This document shows positions 1 to 10,830 of a stretch of 64,000 nt of DNA, one piece after another. A program made the translations under genes and the position numbers. Within the stretch, counting starts at the first letter, position 1, and each line of letters opens with the position of its first letter. The stretch is from CAVPJW01 sp963705525 (GTDB lineage Bacteria; Acidobacteriota; Vicinamibacteria; Vicinamibacterales; CAVPJW01): the NCBI GenBank assembly GCA_963705525.1, contig CAVPJW010000006.1, positions 186,001 through 250,000 of the forward strand. The letters run 5' to 3'. A model generated the notes under the pieces. The model was not told the origin of the DNA. It did no database searches and saw nothing but the letters and a program-made list of their open reading frames with translations.

Positions 1-344
1 CGCATCTGCGCATGCTGATTCAGCAGACGCTGGAGGAGCTCGAGGACGAAGGCGTCGAGATCCTGACCGCCAGCGACGGCGAAGAGGCCCTGACGACGAT
101 TCAGGAAGCACGGCCGAATCTCGTCTTTCTCGACGTGATGATGCCGAAGCTGAGCGGATTCGACGTCTGCGAGCGCACCAAGCAGAGCCTCGGCATCAAG
201 GACGTCTATATCGTGCTCCTGACCGCCAAGGGCCAGGAATTCGATCGGAAGAAGGGCCAGGAAGTCGGCGCGGATCTCTACATGACCAAGCCGTTCGATC
301 CCGATGCGCTGCTCGACAAGGCCAGAGAAGTACTGGGATTGTGA
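1..344 (+). CDS. Response regulator receiver protein (5' end cut by window)
   Basis: Single-domain phosphoacceptor receiver (CheY fold). The frame is open from the window edge and reads HLR just before the first in-window ATG at 12, which matches the normal DEPHLR region of receivers, so the true start lies upstream. The phosphoacceptor Asp sits in VFLDVMMPK, the conserved Thr in VLLTAKGQ and the conserved Lys in YMTKPFDP. Nothing follows the receiver domain, so output must go through a partner. The next gene, 7 bases downstream, encodes a SpoIIE/RsbU-type phosphatase, and the two probably form one signalling unit. The family is sure; the pathway is inferred. Confidence 0.9.
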   Translation, partial: HLRMLIQQTLEELEDEGVEILTASDGEEALTTIQEARPNLVFLDVMMPKLSGFDVCERTKQSLGIKDVYIVLLTAKGQEFDRKKGQEVGADLYMTKPFDPDALLDKAREVLGL

Positions 345-351
345 GCCCATC

Positions 352-1932
352 ATGTCGCGGGTCGTCCTCAAGAATCTCATCGGCAAACAGAAGGACGCGA
401 CGTCGGTCGTCGCGGCCCTCGCGGACGCCATCGATGCCGGCATCGTCATCGAGGACGCCGACGGTCGCCTGATCCTCGGCACGCCCAACGGACCTCCGGC
501 CGCACGGCATCCGGTCAGCCTCGGCAGCGATCGCCTCGGGTGGGTCTCGGGCAGCCAGCGCGCCGAGCCGCTGGCGGCGCTTCTCGATCATCTGGCGGCA
601 CGGGAAGCCGAGCGCAAGACGCTGGGACAGGAGGTGCTGCACCTCTATCGCGAGGTGAACCTCATCTACGGGTTCTCGGAAAAGCTGGCCGCGCTGCTCG
701 ACCTCGACGCGGTCGCCACGCTGGCACTCGGGCAGGCCCGCCAGCTGATCGATGCGACCGACGGTGCAGTCGTCCTGATCGGGCAATCCGGCGGATCGCT
801 CGAGCGCATCGCTGGATTCGGCGACATCCTCGGCAGCGGCGACGCGGCGATCCGGCCCGATGGCCTGATTGCAGCCATCGCTCGCGGCGGGAACGCCGAG
901 ATCGTCAACGACACGATGGCTGATGACAGAAACAGAGCGGGCCGGAGCATCGCGGCGGCGCTCATGTGCGCGCCGCTGAAGGTCAACGAGAAGGTCATCG
1001 GCGCCATCGCGCTCGCGAACGACAAAGGCCAGCCATATGCCGCCGGCGATCTAAAGCTCCTCAATACGCTGGCACTGCAGGCGGCCACGGCGATCGAGAA
1101 CGCCCGGTTGTTCGAGGACACGGTGCAGGCGGCGAAGGAGCGCGAGCGCCTTCTGGCGGTGCACAAGGAGCTCGAAGTGGCGCGTGCGAAGCTCGAACGC
1201 GAGATGGAACTCGCCGCGAGCATCCAGGCCAATCTGTTCCCCGCCGCGATGCCGCGGCTCGAAGGCTACGACATGGCCGCCCGTAATCGGCCGGCTCGTC
1301 AATGTGGGGGCGACTATTACGATGTGCTTCTGCAGAGCTCGGCGGAGGGCGACTCGAGCGTGCTGTTCTGCGTTGCCGACGTATCGGGCAAGGGCCTGCC
1401 CGCGGCCCTTCTCATGAGCAGCATGCAGGCCACTCTTCGCGCGCTGCTCGGGCGCATTCCTTCGCTCGTCGACCTGACCGCGCAGGCCAGCGACCTCTTG
1501 TACGCGACCACGTCCGCGAACAAATATGTGACCGCCGCGCTCCTGGAACTCGTCCCGGCGAGCGGCGAGGCGCGCTTTGTGAGCGCAGGACACACCGATT
1601 GCATGCTTGTCAGTCGGGACGGATCGGCCGCGCGGCTCACATCGACGGGCGCTCCGCTGGGGTTGCTCGGACCGGGGCTCCCGTATGGGGATCAGACGAT
1701 GAGGCTCGCGGCCGGCGACTGCCTGGCGCTCTTCTCGGACGGCGTGACCGACGCGGAGAACGAGGCGGGGGAACAGTTCGGCGAGGAGCGACTGATCGAC
1801 GTGCTGCGGTCGACCGGCGCTCAGCCGGCCGAGATGATTGTCGCCCGTGTCTTCGAGGCGATCGATGAATTCGCCGGTGGCACTCCGCAGTTCGACGACA
1901 TCACGCTGCTGGTCCTGAAGAAGCTCACCTAG
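352..1932 (+). CDS. PP2C/SpoIIE-family serine phosphatase with GAF-like sensor
   Basis: About 526 residues. The N-terminal half carries a GAF-like sensory region (about residues 110-260, ending in ALQAATAIENARLFEDT), then a short coiled coil (KERERLLAVHKELEVARAKLE). The C-terminal SpoIIE/RsbU PP2C domain has the metal-binding motifs CGGDYYD and VADVSGKGLPAALLMS and a late FSDGVTDAEN motif. Such proteins dephosphorylate anti-sigma-factor antagonists or similar targets. I chose the ATG at 352 because the longer frame from 304 runs into the upstream receiver gene. It follows that receiver gene by 7 bases, so the pair is probably an operon in which the receiver controls the phosphatase. Confidence 0.9.
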   Translation: MSRVVLKNLIGKQKDATSVVAALADAIDAGIVIEDADGRLILGTPNGPPAARHPVSLGSDRLGWVSGSQRAEPLAALLDHLAAREAERKTLGQEVLHLYREVNLIYGFSEKLAALLDLDAVATLALGQARQLIDATDGAVVLIGQSGGSLERIAGFGDILGSGDAAIRPDGLIAAIARGGNAEIVNDTMADDRNRAGRSIAAALMCAPLKVNEKVIGAIALANDKGQPYAAGDLKLLNTLALQAATAIENARLFEDTVQAAKERERLLAVHKELEVARAKLEREMELAASIQANLFPAAMPRLEGYDMAARNRPARQCGGDYYDVLLQSSAEGDSSVLFCVADVSGKGLPAALLMSSMQATLRALLGRIPSLVDLTAQASDLLYATTSANKYVTAALLELVPASGEARFVSAGHTDCMLVSRDGSAARLTSTGAPLGLLGPGLPYGDQTMRLAAGDCLALFSDGVTDAENEAGEQFGEERLIDVLRSTGAQPAEMIVARVFEAIDEFAGGTPQFDDITLLVLKKLT

Positions 1933-2367
1933 TTACCAGATCACGCTGACCACACCAGACGCGCCGATATCGCGATCGCGAGTGAGAAGCGGCAGGCCGA
2001 GTGTACACGCCGCGGCACAGATGAGGGCATCGAACGGATCGCGGTGGAGCCTGAGCTCGTCGGCCAGGCAGATCTGATCGACGGTCAGGTCGAACGGCTG
2101 ATACGCCGGGTTGCTGAAGAGGTCGTCGAAGAACTCGCGAACCGGACGGTGCAGGTTGATGCGGACCGCCCGCGCCAGCAGGCTGCATTCCCACACCACG
2201 GCCGCCGGAATGTAGGTGATCGCCTCGCGCCGCTCGCACGCCTCGAAATGGGCGAGGGCGCGTTTGCCGAGAGCGCGCCCTCCACCGGCGTGAAATAGCA
2301 GCGCGTGCGTGTCAGCGACGGCCGCTTTTGGTTCGCGCGTGACGCGTTTTTCGGGCACGGCGTTCAC
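1933..2367 (-). CDS. PIN-domain ribonuclease toxin, VapC-like
   Basis: About 144 residues. PIN nucleases cut RNA using clustered acidic residues, and these are visible: Asp in AVADTHALLF, Glu in VVWECSLL, Asp in RDPFDALICAAA and Asp in TRDRDIGA. I chose the GTG at 2367 because PIN homology begins about 15 residues later; the longer open frame to 2538 reads as shadow of the antitoxin gene. Its 5' end overlaps the antitoxin gene by 56 bases, which suggests translational coupling. Expected role: toxin of a type II toxin-antitoxin module, neutralised by the upstream product. Its RNA target cannot be read from the sequence. Confidence 0.85.
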   Translation of the reverse strand: MNAVPEKRVTREPKAAVADTHALLFHAGGGRALGKRALAHFEACERREAITYIPAAVVWECSLLARAVRINLHRPVREFFDDLFSNPAYQPFDLTVDQICLADELRLHRDPFDALICAAACTLGLPLLTRDRDIGASGVVSVIW

Positions 2368-2668
2368 CCTGCGGATCGTACGGGGAACCGGTTTCGCGGA
2401 CCTGGAGCGGACGGACCAGGGAACGGTTGAACTGCGCCCGCAGCACGGCATCCGCGCGATCGAGCTGCGGGTCGGACGTGTCGAGATCGATGGTGCCGAC
2501 CACCGAGCGAATGGCGCCGTCGGGGCCGCGCCCGCCAAGGCGCGCTTCGCTGATGATCCGGTCGATGGCCTGGCTGACGCTGTGGCGCCCGCCGTCGGCA
2601 GCCGCGAGGCCCCGCAGCCACAGGAGGTTTTGTTCGTCGAGAGTGACCGACAGGGCTTTCTTCGACAT
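2312..2668 (-). CDS. Ribbon-helix-helix antitoxin, VapB-like
   Basis: About 118 residues. The N-terminus (SVTLDEQNLLWLRGLA, then VSQAIDRIISEARL) fits a ribbon-helix-helix DNA-binding fold; the C-terminal half is the probable toxin-binding arm and ends in a basic tail. I chose the ATG at 2668 rather than the one at 2689 because the domain begins directly after it. The gene precedes and overlaps the PIN toxin gene, the usual antitoxin-first order. A perfect 14-bp palindrome lies 4 bases upstream of the start and is a likely binding site for autoregulation. Confidence 0.85.
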   Translation of the reverse strand: MSKKALSVTLDEQNLLWLRGLAAADGGRHSVSQAIDRIISEARLGGRGPDGAIRSVVGTIDLDTSDPQLDRADAVLRAQFNRSLVRPLQVRETGSPYDPQGERRARKTRHARTKSGRR

Positions 2669-2672
2669 AAAC

Positions 2673-2686
2673 ATACGATATCGTAT
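2673..2686. promoter_or_regulatory. Perfect 14-bp palindrome, probable antitoxin operator
   Basis: ATACGATATCGTAT equals its own reverse complement. It lies between 5 and 18 bases upstream of the antitoxin ATG on the minus strand, where promoter or ribosome-binding elements would be. Ribbon-helix-helix antitoxins commonly repress their own operon by binding such short AT-rich palindromes. Occupancy is inferred. Confidence 0.65.
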
Positions 2687-2711
2687 CAATTAGGCTATGT
2701 CAAAAAAAACG

Positions 2712-2776
2712 AGAAGGTTGAAGGATTGAAGAGTCGAAGAATCGAAGGGTCGCAGGGTTACAGGGTCGAAGAGTCA
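2712..2776. repeat. Degenerate 8-bp tandem repeat, unit about GAAGGGTC
   Basis: About eight consecutive units of 7-9 bases (gaaggatt, gaagagtc, gaagaatc, gaagggtc and similar) fill the gap between the antitoxin leader and the kinase gene. The same unit, read in a rotated phase as GTCGAAGG, recurs at 38302-38370. No coding signal is seen here. Confidence 0.8.
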
Positions 2777-2815
2777 AAAACCCCCGCGCAGACCTCTGCG
2801 CTATGATGACGCGAC

Positions 2816-4327
2816 ATGGCGCTTCGATGGTCTGACGCGGGACGCGTGGCCAGTGCCCTGGGCACGCTCCTGGTGGTCACCATCGCCTACCTCAGATGGC
2901 TGCATGTCTCCAACGCCACGACTGTCGCGCTCACGTTCCTCCTCGTCGTCCTCGTCGTCGCGGCGACGTCTCGCCTGATGGTGGCAGCCGTCACTTCGAT
3001 CGTCGCGATGCTGCTCTTCAACTTCTTCTTCCTGCCGCCGCTTCGCACCTTCACCATCGCCGACCCGCAGAACTGGGTTGCGCTCTTTGTGTTCCTGGCG
3101 GTCAGCCTCGTGGCCAGTAACCTGTCCTCAGTCGCCCGGCGCCGGACGGAGGAGGCGCTCGGACGACGGGATGAGCTGACGCGCCTGTTCGATCTCAGCC
3201 GCGACGTGCTGCTGATGACGGAGAGTCGACAGGCGCTGCCCACCTTGGCGCGGACGATTTCGCGGCGGTTTGACCTGCGCTATGTCGCGCTGTGCCTACC
3301 GCGATCCGATGATTGGGACCTCTTCGAGGCAGGATCATCGATGATCTCGATCGATCGCCAGGTTTTGGACGATGTGTTTGCCGGGGCCCATGCGCTCGAG
3401 TTCGACGCGCGCGCCCGGACGTATGCCGGTCATCGAAGCATCGGTTCGGGAGACGATGTCATTCGTCTGGTGCCTCTGCGCTCAGGGGCTAGGCCTATCG
3501 GTTTGCTGGCCGCGGCGGGTCGCCCGGTCGAACCGGGCACGCTCGACGCCCTGGCCGGCGTCGTCGCGATCGCGATCGAACGCGTCAGGTTTCTGGAGGA
3601 GCGGCATGCCGCGGATATGATGCGGCGCAGCGACGAGTTGAAGACCACTCTCCTCGCGTCACTCGGCCATGATCTCCGCACGCCGCTGACGGCCATTCGC
3701 ATCGCCGCCACGAACCTCGAAGATCCTCAGCTGGCGGAAGCGGAGAAGCGCGAGCAGGCCGAGCTCGTGCTGTCGGAGGTCGAGCGCCTGACGGGCCTCT
3801 TCGAGAACATCCTGGACATGGCGCGCATCGATGCCGCGGCCGTCGCGGCTGACGTCCGCTGGGTCCATCCATCGGAAATCATCACAGCGGCTCGCGAGCA
3901 GGTCGAGCAGACCCTCCGTCGTCATCGGCTGGACGTCCACATCGATCCCGACCTCCCGGTCCGGCTCGATCCGCGGCTGACCGCCACCGCGGTCGCGCAT
4001 CTGCTCGAGAACGCGGCGCAATACGGACCGCCCGATTCAACCATACAAGTCAGCGCGCGGACGACGAGCGAGGGCCTCGTCGTCGAGGTTCGCGATCACG
4101 GCCCCGGCATCGCGCCGGCGGACATGCCCCATCTCTTCGAGCGTTTCTACCGCGGCGCAAACGCGCAGGGACACGGGTCGGGTACGGGCCTTGGCTTGTC
4201 CATTGCTCGGGGGCTCCTGGCTGCAGAGCAGGGTCGAATCTGGGCTGAGAACTGTGAAGGAGGGGGGGCGCAGTTCACGATCAGCGTTCCCGCCGACACC
4301 AGACGCGGCGCATCATCAAGCGACTGA
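2816..4327 (+). CDS. kdpD: KdpD-like sensor histidine kinase (membrane, GAF and kinase half)
   Basis: About 503 residues corresponding to the C-terminal half of KdpD. The DUF4118 membrane region (about residues 12-105) has several hydrophobic helices and the NFFFLPPLRTFTIADPQNW signature. A GAF-like region follows (about 120-260), then HisKA with the phosphoacceptor His near residue 285 in LGHDLRTPLTAI, and HATPase boxes LLENAAQYG, VRDHGPGIAP, LFERFYRG and GTGLGLSIA. The cytoplasmic KdpD sensor domain is missing here and is encoded separately at 11457-12605. Expected role: sensing K+ limitation or osmotic stress and phosphorylating a KdpE-type regulator, which is not in the window. Confidence 0.88.
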   Translation: MALRWSDAGRVASALGTLLVVTIAYLRWLHVSNATTVALTFLLVVLVVAATSRLMVAAVTSIVAMLLFNFFFLPPLRTFTIADPQNWVALFVFLAVSLVASNLSSVARRRTEEALGRRDELTRLFDLSRDVLLMTESRQALPTLARTISRRFDLRYVALCLPRSDDWDLFEAGSSMISIDRQVLDDVFAGAHALEFDARARTYAGHRSIGSGDDVIRLVPLRSGARPIGLLAAAGRPVEPGTLDALAGVVAIAIERVRFLEERHAADMMRRSDELKTTLLASLGHDLRTPLTAIRIAATNLEDPQLAEAEKREQAELVLSEVERLTGLFENILDMARIDAAAVAADVRWVHPSEIITAAREQVEQTLRRHRLDVHIDPDLPVRLDPRLTATAVAHLLENAAQYGPPDSTIQVSARTTSEGLVVEVRDHGPGIAPADMPHLFERFYRGANAQGHGSGTGLGLSIARGLLAAEQGRIWAENCEGGGAQFTISVPADTRRGASSSD

Positions 4328-4339
4328 TCGCGAATCGAC

Positions 4340-4558
4340 ATGACGCCACTCAGCCTGTTTGGGTTAGCCGCGGTGACGGCCATGCTCGTGTGTTACGCGT
4401 GTGAAGACCGCAGCCCGTGGTTCACCCTCGCGTTTGCAGGCGCGTGCGGGTTGGGCTCTGCCTATGGGTTCCTGCAGGGGGCGTGGCCCTTTGGACTCGT
4501 CGAAGCGGTCTGGGCACTCGTGGCCGTCCAGCGCTGGCGACGGAAGACTTCCGCCTGA
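4340..4558 (+). CDS. Small membrane protein of unknown function
   Basis: 72 residues with two or three hydrophobic stretches (LSLFGLAAVTAMLVCYA, WFTLAFAGACGLGSAYGF, FGLVEAVWALVAV) and a basic tail RWRRKTSA, which fits an inner-membrane protein with a cytoplasmic C-terminus. It starts 12 bases after the histidine kinase gene and is probably cotranscribed with it. I do not recognise a named family. A role with the Kdp system is inferred from position only. About 165 bases follow before the next gene; they hold only a short TTAGG/CCTAA inverted repeat at 4686-4700. Confidence 0.7.
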   Translation: MTPLSLFGLAAVTAMLVCYACEDRSPWFTLAFAGACGLGSAYGFLQGAWPFGLVEAVWALVAVQRWRRKTSA

Positions 4559-4724
4559 CGCGTTTCCTCCGCCCTCCTCAGCCCGCCTGATGCGAAGAAT
4601 TTCCCGAATCGCACGAGAAAATAACCACTGACATTTGAAGCACTTGCGGCCGAATTCAATCAACTTAGTAATTCTTGAGGCACTTTTAGGCCTGTCCTAA
4701 GGTGGCCCTTCATATGCTTGGGTC

Positions 4725-5165
4725 ATGGAGCAGCCAGGGGGCTTCCCATTGCGTGGGGAGCAGGACGGTGGGCGTGCTCGAGCCAGATGGTCGGTCGCGG
4801 TGTTGGCCACGACCGCCGACGGCACGCGATGCGCCCTGGCGGAGGCCAGGCGTTTGGCTGACCCTGTCAAGGCTCGCGTGATCCTTCTGGCGCCACGAAT
4901 CCGGCATCGCTCGCTTGGAGAGTCCGTGACTCATACGTCGATCGACCAGGGAACCACCGTGGTGCAGTTTGTCTGCCGGCCCGACGCGGTCGTCGACGCG
5001 CTGCTCGATAGATCGGTTGTGGTCGTCATCGGCGGCCACCAACACCGGTGGTGGCCGAGTCCTGAGCAGCGGCTGGCGAGCCGGCTGGTCAGAAAAGGCT
5101 ATCCGGTGGTGTTCGCGCAGGTTGGCGCTGAACCCGCGCGGCTTGGCTCTACCAATTCCCTTTAG
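4725..5165 (+). CDS. Universal-stress-protein-like protein
   Basis: 146 residues. The pattern resembles a Usp alpha/beta fold: a first strand (SVAVLATTADGT), a helix (CALAEARRLADPV), a second strand (ARVILLAP) and a late VVVVIGGH strand followed by a basic-aromatic stretch, then VVFAQV. The classical nucleotide-binding G-x2-G-x9-G motif is not clear. It lies between the KdpD-like kinase and the outer-membrane barrel of the Kdp region. KdpD itself usually carries a Usp-like domain, so a regulatory link to potassium is plausible but inferred. Confidence 0.6.
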   Translation: MEQPGGFPLRGEQDGGRARARWSVAVLATTADGTRCALAEARRLADPVKARVILLAPRIRHRSLGESVTHTSIDQGTTVVQFVCRPDAVVDALLDRSVVVVIGGHQHRWWPSPEQRLASRLVRKGYPVVFAQVGAEPARLGSTNSL

Positions 5166-5179
5166 AACAATTCCAGCGA

Positions 5180-5199
5180 ACCCTTTTCTCGAAAAGGGT
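5180..5199. other. Perfect 8-bp stem hairpin with CTCG loop
   Basis: ACCCTTTT, loop CTCG, AAAAGGGT. It lies between the Usp-like gene and the barrel gene, ending about 13 bases before the AAGGAG ribosome-binding site of the latter. It may be an attenuator, a processing or stability element, or a weak terminator; no U-tract follows. Confidence 0.55.
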
Positions 5200-5226
5200 C
5201 TGTGGTGGTTCCCCAAGGAGGCCATC

Positions 5227-6646
5227 GTGAGAAATGTGGTGCGTCGTACGGTGTCGCTGCTCGCAATAATGATGTTGTCAGGCGCGGCTTATGCGCAGAC
5301 CGACCCGGCCGAGCCGGCAGGTCAGAGCGCTGCCGTCGCGCCGTCGCCGGATCCACAGGCACAGGCACCGGCCGCCCCAGAACCGAAGCCACAACCGTTT
5401 GCGTTCGCGGACTTCACGTGGCTGACCGGCAATCCGAGAACCAAAGAGTCGCCGATCGACACGAAGGTCTTCACCGGCGAGTTCAGGGTGGATACGAACT
5501 ACACCTACAGCTTCAACAAGCCAGCTGATGACACCATCGTTGGTTCGAGCGAGATCTTCCGATCGGGCGAGTTCCAGCTCACTCAGCTTGGCATCGGTGG
5601 CGACTTTCATTACAACAACGTGCAAGGCCGCCTGATGACGCAGTTCGGCATGTACGCGCAGACGACTCCCCGCAATGACGCGAGCCCGGCCCGCGGACAG
5701 TGGGATCTCAATACGGCCTACCGCTATCTCTCAGAGGCGTACGGTGGGTATCACTTCGACAAGATGAACGGCATCAACGTCCAGGCCGGTATCTTCATGT
5801 CGTACGTGGGTCTGTGGAGCTACTACCAGTTTGACAACTGGACCTACCAGCCCTCATATGTGTCCTCGAATACACCCTGGTTCTTCAACGGGATGCGGGT
5901 TCAGATCTACCCGAATGAAAAGCTGAAGATCGAACCGTGGCTCATCAACGGGTGGCAGTCGTACGGCAAGTTCAATCATGCGCCAGGATTGGGGGGGCAG
6001 GTGCTCTACCGACCGAACGGTTCCGTGTCGATTCTCTTCAACAACTACTGGGGCACCGACACGCTTGGAAACCCGGATCGCAAGCGCATTCATACCGACG
6101 ACAGCATTCAGGTCAAGTACTACGATCAGCCTGAAAAGCTGCTGAGCAAGGCCGCCTTCACGTTCACCTTCGACGCGGGGTGTGAATATGGCGGTGGCGT
6201 GAGCTGCGGTGGAGGCAGCGCAGGCAAGCCGTCTCAGACATTCGTTGGGTTCATGACCTACAACCGTCTCTGGTTCGACCATGATCTGCTTGCGTTGACC
6301 GTTGGGGGTGGTGCGATTAGCAACCCTGGGCGCTACCTCGTTCTCGTGCCGCCGATCAATGGTGCGACCGCCTTTTCGGGCACGCCGTACTTCACGGCCA
6401 TCCCTGGCGATCCGTACAAGGCCTGGGACATGCAGGTGACGTTCGACTACATGCCGAGCCAGTTCGTGACATTCCGGTCCGAATTCAACTATCGAGCCGC
6501 CAATGTTCCGTACTTCGCGGGTGCCGGGGGCGTGACGCCTCCGGGGGGTAACACGGGAGCGCCAGGATCGCTTCGTGCCCGGCTGGGCGCCGGATCTCCG
6601 GAAATCCGAGAACCGCGTCACCTTCGCGCTGCTGATCAAGATCTAG
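5227..6646 (+). CDS. Outer-membrane beta-barrel (porin-like) protein, one frameshift near 6570
   Basis: Starts at a GTG preceded by a strong AAGGAG. A signal peptide (VSLLAIMMLSGAAYAQ) is followed by a Pro/Ala-rich linker, then alternating aromatic strands typical of an outer-membrane barrel (YTYSFNKP, MTQFGMYAQ, GIFMSYVGLWSYYQF). The reading frame from 5227 continues to 6765 with a non-barrel tail. If one base near 6568-6571 is removed, the C-terminus instead reads FVPGWAPDLRKSENRVTFALLIKI and stops at 6646, a normal barrel ending. The corrected length is 472 residues. Its place directly upstream of kdpF and kdpA suggests it lets K+ or small solutes cross the outer membrane. Confidence 0.82.
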
Positions 6647-6757
6647 GCGCGCTCGCGAACCCGGCAGGCGTCCGCCGTGCAGTTGCTGTGAGATCAACCC
6701 CGGATCAGGAGTGTCATCGAAGCCGTTCGAATTCGGTTTCCGACTGCGAGGTGCTCC

Positions 6758-6847
6758 GTGCTTGATGTCGTGTTGGTCACCGTCTCGATTCTCTTCTTTG
6801 TCGTGGGCATCGGCTACGTGGCCGCCTGCGATCGACTCATGAAGTGA
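6758..6847 (+). CDS. 29-residue single-span membrane peptide upstream of kdpF
   Basis: Frame from GTG 6758: one hydrophobic helix (VVLVTVSILFFVVGIGYVAA) followed by CDRLMK. It ends 8 bases before kdpF. A similar short ORF is often seen beside kdpF in other Kdp operons. I infer a small inner-membrane accessory of the pump. A GTG start and small size make it easy to miss, but length, position and composition all fit. Confidence 0.6.
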   Translation: MLDVVLVTVSILFFVVGIGYVAACDRLMK

Positions 6848-6855
6848 GGTCGCGC

Positions 6856-6945
6856 GTGGGCTTGGATTACGCGATTGGTCTTCTTGTGAGCATTGGCGTG
6901 CTGATCTATCTGGTCGTCGCGATGCTCAGGCCGGAGAAGTTCTGA
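6856..6945 (+). CDS. kdpF: KdpF, small subunit of the K+-transporting ATPase
   Basis: 29 residues from GTG 6856: one transmembrane helix (AIGLLVSIGVLIYLVVAML) and the ending RPEKF, comparable with the 29-residue Escherichia coli KdpF that ends in EAF. It stops one base before the kdpA start. KdpF stabilises the KdpABC complex in the inner membrane. Confidence 0.82.
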   Translation: MGLDYAIGLLVSIGVLIYLVVAMLRPEKF

Positions 6946-6946
6946 C

Positions 6947-8681
6947 ATGACTCTCAACGGCTGGCTGCAGATTCTCTTCTTTCTGCTTGCCGTCTTCCTG
7001 GTGACGCCGGTCATCGGCGGTTACATGACGCGTGTGTTCACGCGTCAACCGACGTGGCTCGACCCGGTGTTGCGGCCTGTCGAGCGGCTGGTCTACCGGC
7101 TCACTGGTGTGGACGAGGCCCATCAGATGCGATGGACCGAGTACGCCGTCGCGCTGCTTCTGTTCAGCGTCGTCTCGATGCTGGTGCTGTACGCGATGCA
7201 GCGGCTGCAGCAGTTCCTGCCGTTCAACCCGCAGGGATTCGGCCCGGTCGCTCCTGATTTGGCGTTCAACACCGCCGTGTCGTTCACGACCAACACGAAC
7301 TGGCAGGCGTACAGCGGCGAATCGACGATGAGCTACTTCACGCAGATGGCCGGTCTCGCGTACCACAACTTCGTGTCGGCGGCGGTCGGCATTTCGGTGG
7401 CCATCGCCTTCATCCGCGGCATCGCTCAGAAGGAAACGGAGACGATCGGCAACTTCTGGGTGGACCTGGTCCGCGCGTCTCTCTGGGTGCTGCTGCCGAT
7501 CGCGATCGTCGGCTGCGCTGTTCCTCGTCTCGCAGGGCGTGGTGCAGAACCTCAAGCCGTACGACACGGTCACGACGATCGAGGGTGTCAAACAGGTGAT
7601 CGCCCAGGGACCGGTGGCGTCGCAGGAAATCATCAAGCAGTTCGGCACCAACGGCGGCGGATTCTTCAACGCGAACAGCGCGCACCCGTTCGAGAACCCG
7701 ACGCCGCTCTCGAACTTCCTGGAGATGTTCGGCATTTTCGCCATCTCGTCCGGTCTCACCTACACGCTCGGTTCGATGACCGGATCGCGGCGTCACGGCT
7801 GGGCCGTCTGGGCGCGCGATGGCGTTCCTCTTCCTCGCCGGCGTGACGGCCGCGTACTGGGCCGAGGCGCGCGGAAACCCGCTGCTCTCCGCGGCCGGCG
7901 CCGATCAAACGGCGACGGCGATGTCGCCCGGCGGCAACATGGAAGGCAAGGAGGTCCGGTTCGGCATCGCGAACACGGCGCTGTTCGCGACGGTGACTAC
8001 CGATGCGAGCTGCGGTGCCATCAACGGCGTGGCACGACTCCTTCACACCGCTCGGCGGGCTCGTGCCGCTGGCGAACATGCAGTTGAGCGAGGTCGTCTT
8101 CGGCGGCGTCGGGGCTGGCATGTACGGCGTGCTGGTCTACATCATCCTGGCGGTGTTCATCGCGGGCCTGATGGTCGGCCGGACGCCCGAGTATCTCGGC
8201 AAGAAGATCCAGGCGTTCGAGGTGCAGATGGCGATGCTGACCGTCCTCATCTTCTCGCTCCTCATTCTCACGTTTACGGCGATTTCCGCGGTGTCGCCGG
8301 GCTTCGGCACGTCGAGCATCTTCAATCCCGGGCCGCACGGGCTGTCCGAGATGCTCTACGCCTACTCGTCGGCGGCGGCCAACAACGGCTCGGCGTTCGG
8401 CGGCATCAGCGTCGAACACGCAGCTGGTACAACATGACGCTCGGCCTGACGATGCTGTTCGGCCGGTTCTTCATGATCATCCCGCCGCTCGCCATCGCCG
8501 GAAGCCTGAGCCGCAAGAAGCAGATTCCGCCGTCGCTCGGCACGTTCCCCGTCACGACGCCGCTCTTCGCGGCGCTGCTCGTGGGCGTGATTCTGATCGT
8601 CGGGGCGCTGACGTTCTTCCCGGCGCTCAGCCTCGGCCCGATCGTCGAGCACTTCTTGATGAACAACGGGCAGGTGTTCTG

Positions 8682-8682
<1 letters not shown>
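6947..8682 (+). CDS. kdpA: KdpA, K+-binding channel subunit, disrupted by five +1 frameshifts
   Basis: KdpA is the membrane subunit that binds and conducts K+. All four selectivity-filter regions are present but in different frames: NTAVSFTTNTNWQAYSGE, FGTNGGGFFNANSAHPFENP, TTDASCGAING with WHDSFTPLGG, and SAAANNGSAFGGIS. Single extra bases are inferred near 7514, 7816, 8028, 8418 and 8427. Removing them gives 1731 bases, exactly 577 codons, and joins conserved blocks without gaps. No other decay is visible, so sequence error is as likely as true inactivation. The stop overlaps the kdpB ATG (TGATG). Confidence 0.88.
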
Positions 8683-10788
<2,106 letters not shown>

Positions 10789-10830
10789 AGTGTGAGGCGC
10801 GCGTCATTGAGGACGCGCCGGAGAGCACGT

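Noticed and set aside
1..344. The receiver protein as the missing KdpE
   Set aside because: It has no DNA-binding domain and pairs by position with the SpoIIE phosphatase gene.
6647..6757. C-terminal extension of the barrel protein to 6765
   Set aside because: The tail is Arg/Pro-rich and unlike a barrel end; the alternative frame ends properly at 6646.
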